This document shows positions 60,106 to 64,000 of a stretch of DNA of 64,000 bases, in pieces. This DNA is from Candidatus Krumholzibacteriota bacterium (lineage in GTDB: Bacteria; Krumholzibacteriota; Krumholzibacteriia; JAJRXK01), in assembly GCA_029262065.1 (NCBI GenBank), contig JAJDAC010000012.1, positions 1-64,000 of the forward strand. Reading direction: 5' to 3'. Under the pieces are notes generated by a model. It was not told where the DNA came from, did no database searches, and worked only from the letters and a program-made list of their open reading frames with translations. The translations under genes were made by a program, and so were the position numbers. The stretch's first letter is position 1. Every line of letters begins with the position of its first letter.

Positions 60106-62811
60106 CTACCGGACCACGACGAACCGACCAATGACCCGCTTGAACGCGGTGTCACTCGATTCGACCGAGTACATGTAGATTCCGCTGACGATCTCCTGTC
60201 CGTTCCTGGAGATCAGGTTCCAGAACAGTGAGCCATCGCCGCTCGTGCCATCGTGCTCGAGTGTTTCGACCAGGTCACCGGACAAGGTGAAGATTCGAAC
60301 GGTGTTCTGCGTGGCCGGCAGATTCGAGAACATTACGCGAACGCCCGTGGGGTCTTCCCCATTGGGATTCAGCTGGCTGAAGTCCTGCAGTGCGTCACGC
60401 GTGGCCGGGTTGGGAACCACGTAGATGTTGTGGCCCAACTGGTCACGTTCGGCAATGGTCTGCGCACGCGGCCGCGGAATGGCGAACTCGAAATTACTCT
60501 GCGGATCGCCGACGAGACCGGGGCCAATGGGCAGGAGTTCGTCGCCCGAGGGGTCCGAGTTGAAGTCGGTTGCCGTCACCGAATAGAAGTAGAAGATACC
60601 GTTGTGAACGTCCTTGTCGATGTACTCGAAGAACTCGATTCCGACTTCGCGCGCATATAGGGTATCCAACTGCGCGTAACAGCATTCCCAATCACGGAGC
60701 GTGGGGTACTGCTCGCCGAACGGAGTGATGGCGCCATCTTCTCCGCGGTACCGCAGGAATTTGGATGGGTCGATGGACGGCGAGAAGAAACTCGAATTCT
60801 CGGCCACGATCTGCTGCACCAGAGCCTCGAGTTCGGCGAACTCCACGGATTCGGGTGAGCCATCACGGAATACGGCGGGCGTGTAGGCGATCACGTCGAG
60901 CCCGGTATTGGCACCCAACGGCAGCTCCTGCACCGCGGTGCCGGCGCCGCCACCCAACTCGCGTCGATCTTCGAAGAAGTCCACCACGTCGAATTCGGCC
61001 ACCAGACGCCACAAGCGCGACTCGGGACCATTGGTGATCGACGAACCGAACGGGCGTTCCCAACCATCGGCGCGCCAGACGCGATAGGACTCGAAGTCCA
61101 CTTTCTGTAGACGCACGTCGGGTACGAGTTGACTGATGTTGTTCCAGAACACGTGCACCCGATTGTCGGTCTGCCACAAGCGCATGTGCGGCGGATCGGG
61201 CGCGAGGCCCACCAACCAGGGCACGAAGTATTCTTTGCCCTCTACCCCCGTACAACCAGCCAGCACGGAGGCCTCGACCCCGGTGCCATCCAGCGTGCAG
61301 TCGACCGTGCCTCGGCGCTCTTCGAACGGGCAATCCGCGTTCACGTAGATGCAGCCGTTCTCGTCGAGGTCGACCGGCGAAATCGGAGCCGGTGGGTTGG
61401 CACCCATCAGATCCAGACTATCGACACAGTCCTGGAAGCTCTCGAACAAAGGATCGGTGGGAACAATGGCTCCCTCGATGCAGACCTGGGTCTCCCGGCC
61501 CTTGGTGCCCGAGTCGGGGTTCACGTCGCGGTCGAAGTAGGCACCGTAGAATGTCAGAGCGGCTTCAGCGGCATTGCGCTTCAAGCCGTCGAGGCCTTCA
61601 CCGGCCACCATCGCGGCCTGAAACGTAAGGGTCTCGCTGGGCTTCAGCACCGGGAAGGGTCCGTTGGCCAGCAGCAACCGGATGTCGTTGGCCTTACCCT
61701 CCTCGCCCAGAGGCGGCACGTTATCGATTTCTTCGCGCGAAAGCACGTCGTACCGCTCGGCGTCATTGGTGGGATCGCCACCGCGGTCGAACGGTTGATT
61801 GCCGGCGAAGTTCTGGAAGCTTCGAATTCGGACAAACGGAGGAGCCAGGATTCCCTGCACGTCAGTGTCGTGGTTCAGGAACATGATGCCAAAGAAACCC
61901 GAGGTGGCTCCACCGTCGCCGTCGGCGTCGTACGCGATGGCAATGGAAATGGGCACCAAGCTACCGTCGGCGGCGCGCACCGCCTCTTCCACGAAGAACG
62001 GAAGATCATCTTCAGCGATGGCGGTTCCGCTCCGCGGCCCCACGTCGGGGTCGGCAAAGAATCCCAGGAAGATCTCCTGGATGTCGCCAATCCCGATGTT
62101 GCGCACCTGGAACTGCAGACCCATGAAGTCATCGACGCTGTCGTTCTCCCACTGGAAGGTTTCCTGCACCACTTCGATGTCAAGCGGGTCGTGGTCGGGA
62201 AAGAACTCCTGCGAGAGAGCGGTGTTGTCGCGCATCGTGCACCGGAAGTGCTGATTGCCGATGCCCGCGAAGTCCTCGTCGAACGCTCCGTCACCGTCGT
62301 TATCGAGTCCGTCGAGCGGGTCTTCGTTTTCGAGACCGTCCCCGTCGTCATCGAATGCCGTATCCGGGTACCGCGCGGCGTTGACTTGTCCCTGCGCCGT
62401 TACCCAGATCGTCTCGAGCGGATCATCGGGATTCGGCAGGATCTCCACCTCGAACTGGCCGGTGCTCACGGTGGGCACGCCGTTCTGGATGGCGCCAATC
62501 CACACGCCGGCCGACCACAGATAGTCGACACCACTGCCCGCCGGCCACATGGCCGAAGGTGCATCTGACCAGCGCGCGTTGCGGCTGGGCTGGGAGCCGA
62601 TGAGGCCCCAATTCGTGATATTGACCTGAAGCTCACCCACGTTGTGTACAAAATTACCCTCGGTTTCGAAGGTTCCGTAACGGAACTTGTCTCCGAAGTC
62701 GGGCAGGGGACGGGATCCCCGATATTCGGCTGCGGCGTTCGACGCAACCAGCGTGAGCATCAGCACCGACAAGGACCAAATGGTTTTGGAGCAGGTCAAG
62801 TTGGTTCGCAT
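60106..62811 (-). CDS. Large exported protein with T9SS-type C-terminal domain
   Basis: The product is 901 residues with a signal peptide (SLSVLMLTLVASNAAAEYRGS) and a strong ribosome binding site (TAGGAGGGGG). Residues about 155-185 carry Ca-binding-type Asp repeats (DDDGDGLENEDPLDGLDNDGDGAFDED). The middle is beta-rich with several Cys, and the last 95 residues form a sorting domain (YVVPNPATRDALQDF ... VRIFTLSGDLVETL ... IVSGIYMYSVES ... GRFVVVR). I do not recognise the central domains. Similar long proteins accompany PorV-like barrels in FCB genomes. It lies between a PorV-like gene and the GWxTD gene on the same strand. Confidence 0.88.
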   Translation of the reverse strand: MRTNLTCSKTIWSLSVLMLTLVASNAAAEYRGSRPLPDFGDKFRYGTFETEGNFVHNVGELQVNITNWGLIGSQPSRNARWSDAPSAMWPAGSGVDYLWSAGVWIGAIQNGVPTVSTGQFEVEILPNPDDPLETIWVTAQGQVNAARYPDTAFDDDGDGLENEDPLDGLDNDGDGAFDEDFAGIGNQHFRCTMRDNTALSQEFFPDHDPLDIEVVQETFQWENDSVDDFMGLQFQVRNIGIGDIQEIFLGFFADPDVGPRSGTAIAEDDLPFFVEEAVRAADGSLVPISIAIAYDADGDGGATSGFFGIMFLNHDTDVQGILAPPFVRIRSFQNFAGNQPFDRGGDPTNDAERYDVLSREEIDNVPPLGEEGKANDIRLLLANGPFPVLKPSETLTFQAAMVAGEGLDGLKRNAAEAALTFYGAYFDRDVNPDSGTKGRETQVCIEGAIVPTDPLFESFQDCVDSLDLMGANPPAPISPVDLDENGCIYVNADCPFEERRGTVDCTLDGTGVEASVLAGCTGVEGKEYFVPWLVGLAPDPPHMRLWQTDNRVHVFWNNISQLVPDVRLQKVDFESYRVWRADGWERPFGSSITNGPESRLWRLVAEFDVVDFFEDRRELGGGAGTAVQELPLGANTGLDVIAYTPAVFRDGSPESVEFAELEALVQQIVAENSSFFSPSIDPSKFLRYRGEDGAITPFGEQYPTLRDWECCYAQLDTLYAREVGIEFFEYIDKDVHNGIFYFYSVTATDFNSDPSGDELLPIGPGLVGDPQSNFEFAIPRPRAQTIAERDQLGHNIYVVPNPATRDALQDFSQLNPNGEDPTGVRVMFSNLPATQNTVRIFTLSGDLVETLEHDGTSGDGSLFWNLISRNGQEIVSGIYMYSVESSDTAFKRVIGRFVVVR

Positions 62812-62987
62812 GACGCGGGCCCCCTCCTAACGGAGCCAGAATCCCGGGGCTTGGATTCGCGACCGATGTGACCAGGGGGAATTGGACACAACCTAAGTCG
62901 CTCGTCGTTGACTTCGGGCCGGTACCCCGGGAACAGGTCCGACCCGCCTAGAATTGTCAGGTGCCGCAAGGGGGCACCGAAAACAGA

Positions 62988-63947
62988 TCAGTAGCGGAAC
63001 GCCACCGATACTCGGTTCACAGCACCAAGGCTGGACATGTCCACCCAGCTGTAGTCCAGCTGAATGAAACTCCGCTTCCCGGTATCAACCCGGAAACCGG
63101 CACCGGCGGCCACGCCGTCGGTGTCGTAATTCATGTTGTAGCCACCGCGCAGAAAGAACTTCTTGTTCATGCTGTACTCGAACCCGAAGTTGGCGCGCTC
63201 CGCGTTGTCCACCGGGTGCTGGAACTCGCTGGCGAGCGACAGAATCTGACGACCGGTACGGATGGGCTCGAACGCGAAGCCGACCTTGAACATGGTTGGC
63301 AAACGCGCCGGACGTTCATCGAACGTCACCTCGCTACCCAGGCTGAGGATCGACATACCGATCTTCATGCCCCGGATACCGATGCGATACAGAATACCAA
63401 CGTCGGCCATGGCGGTATTGACCGCACTGTCGGCCAAGCCCATGTGTATATAGTGAACCGTCGCACCGGCTGAGAACTTGTCGGTGAAGAAGCGGGAGTA
63501 TGTGAGTCCCAGGCTACTGGAGCCCGAGTCGAACAACTGCCCGTTTCCTTCTGGCTCAAACGCCGTCCGCACGATCTGGTCGTCCATCCACAGCGCGCGC
63601 GCGCTGATGGCAAACGTACCGGGAATGCTGCGGGGGTTGAACACGTAGGCGACGTAGCTCAGCTTGATATCAGCCGGCCACTCCGTCTGGTTCAGCGTGA
63701 GCTCGGAACCACGGATACTCACAATACCCGCCGGGTTCCAGTACACCGCCTCGGCGTTGTCGGACATGGCCGTGTATGCCGACCCCATGGCCGTTGCACG
63801 CGCACTGACGCCAACCTTCAGGAACTGGGCGCCAAATGTGCCCACCTTCTCGAAAATCTCGGCGGCGTGAACCGTCGTTGCATGAAACCCTCCGACCACC
63901 AGCACAATCGCAATGGTCATTGTGAATCGAGGGATCCGCTTCTTCAT
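62988..63947 (-). CDS. PorV/UPF0164-like outer-membrane barrel
   Basis: The product is 319 residues from the ATG at 63947 (CGGAGG upstream), with a signal peptide (RFTMTIAIVLVVGGFHATTVHAA). The start of the mature part, FGAQFLKVGVSARATAMGSAYTAMSDNAEAVYWNPAGIVSI, is the signature of the PorV/PorQ/FadL-like UPF0164 family: 'GARATAMG ... NPAGLA'. It continues as a beta barrel to the C-terminal aromatic 'VAFRY'. PorV shuttles T9SS substrates at the outer membrane in Bacteroidota. It is followed by a T9SS-type protein. No porK-N or sov genes are in the window. Confidence 0.92.
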   Translation of the reverse strand: MKKRIPRFTMTIAIVLVVGGFHATTVHAAEIFEKVGTFGAQFLKVGVSARATAMGSAYTAMSDNAEAVYWNPAGIVSIRGSELTLNQTEWPADIKLSYVAYVFNPRSIPGTFAISARALWMDDQIVRTAFEPEGNGQLFDSGSSSLGLTYSRFFTDKFSAGATVHYIHMGLADSAVNTAMADVGILYRIGIRGMKIGMSILSLGSEVTFDERPARLPTMFKVGFAFEPIRTGRQILSLASEFQHPVDNAERANFGFEYSMNKKFFLRGGYNMNYDTDGVAAGAGFRVDTGKRSFIQLDYSWVDMSSLGAVNRVSVAFRY

Positions 63948-64000
63948 GAATGAACCTCCGCTCCTTCGAGCGACTTGTCGGACCATGGCGAGTCTGAACC

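Noticed and set aside
61129-62568. A 479-residue plus-strand frame opposite the 901-residue exported protein
   Set aside because: Antisense shadow: its His/Arg/Gly-heavy composition mirrors the Asp/Val-rich sense protein, and there is no recognisable fold or start signal.

Overview
The window is GC-rich, gene-dense bacterial chromosome from a Gram-negative (diderm) organism. The pointers are TonB/ExbB/ExbD, a TolC-family protein, a PorV/UPF0164-like barrel, a GWxTD protein, and three large exported proteins with a Por-secretion (T9SS)/FlgD-like C-terminal domain ending near 'ASGVY...R'. Together with the GC content this suggests a poorly cultured lineage affiliated with the FCB superphylum (Krumholzibacteriota, Eisenbacteria or Latescibacterota-like). 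That is an inference from gene content. No rRNA is present, and I see no phage, insertion sequence, integrase or CRISPR array.

Layout, left to right. (1) 0-7 kb, minus strand: leuS followed by a 1443-residue protein that looks like an inactivated RecQ-type helicase. (2) 7.1-11 kb, plus strand: a tight signalling operon of HDOD protein, GAF-PP2C phosphatase, STAS antagonist and patatin-like hydrolase. It meets a secreted subtilisin-like protease head to head. (3) 14.5-31.7 kb, minus strand: two conserved housekeeping runs separated by a terminator after rpe. One is ffh-rpsP-khpA-rimM-trmD-rplS-rnhB-yraN. The other is fusA2-yebC-ruvC-ruvA-ruvB-queA-tgt-yajC-def-fmt-rsmB-PASTA-rpe. Most junctions are 1-4 base start/stop overlaps, often with GTG or TTG starts. 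(4) 31.9-38.9 kb: a looser, accessory-like stretch with an outer-membrane protein, a Lys-rich repeat protein, a second GAF-PP2C phosphatase, a LON-domain protein, a T9SS-type exported protein, a DUF4287/SRPBCC-like protein, a small zinc-ribbon protein, several doubtful small ORFs and two copies of a long palindrome. (5) 38.9-49.6 kb, minus strand: pgk-tpiA-secG-tRNA-Leu and radC-mreB-mreC-mreD-mrdA-rodA-aroE-comF. (6) 49.8-55.6 kb: aspartokinase on the plus strand overlapping a rhomboid-TPR gene, then an NlpC/P60 hydrolase, a LolD/MacB-type ATPase and a TolC-family protein. (7) 55.7-64 kb, minus strand: PorV-like barrel, a 901-residue T9SS-type protein, a GWxTD protein, then ExbB-ExbD-ExbD-TonB behind a good sigma70-type promoter and closed by a terminator.

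The housekeeping genes cover translation and tRNA modification, Holliday-junction processing, protein targeting and cell-shape/peptidoglycan elongation. The less ordinary material lies in the signalling operon, the degenerate helicase-like protein, the kinase-less PASTA gene sitting where prkC usually is, and the envelope cluster at the right end.

Where the longest open frame begins far upstream of the conserved protein start, I moved the start to the codon supported by family length, ribosome binding site and overlap with the preceding gene. These changes are stated per gene.
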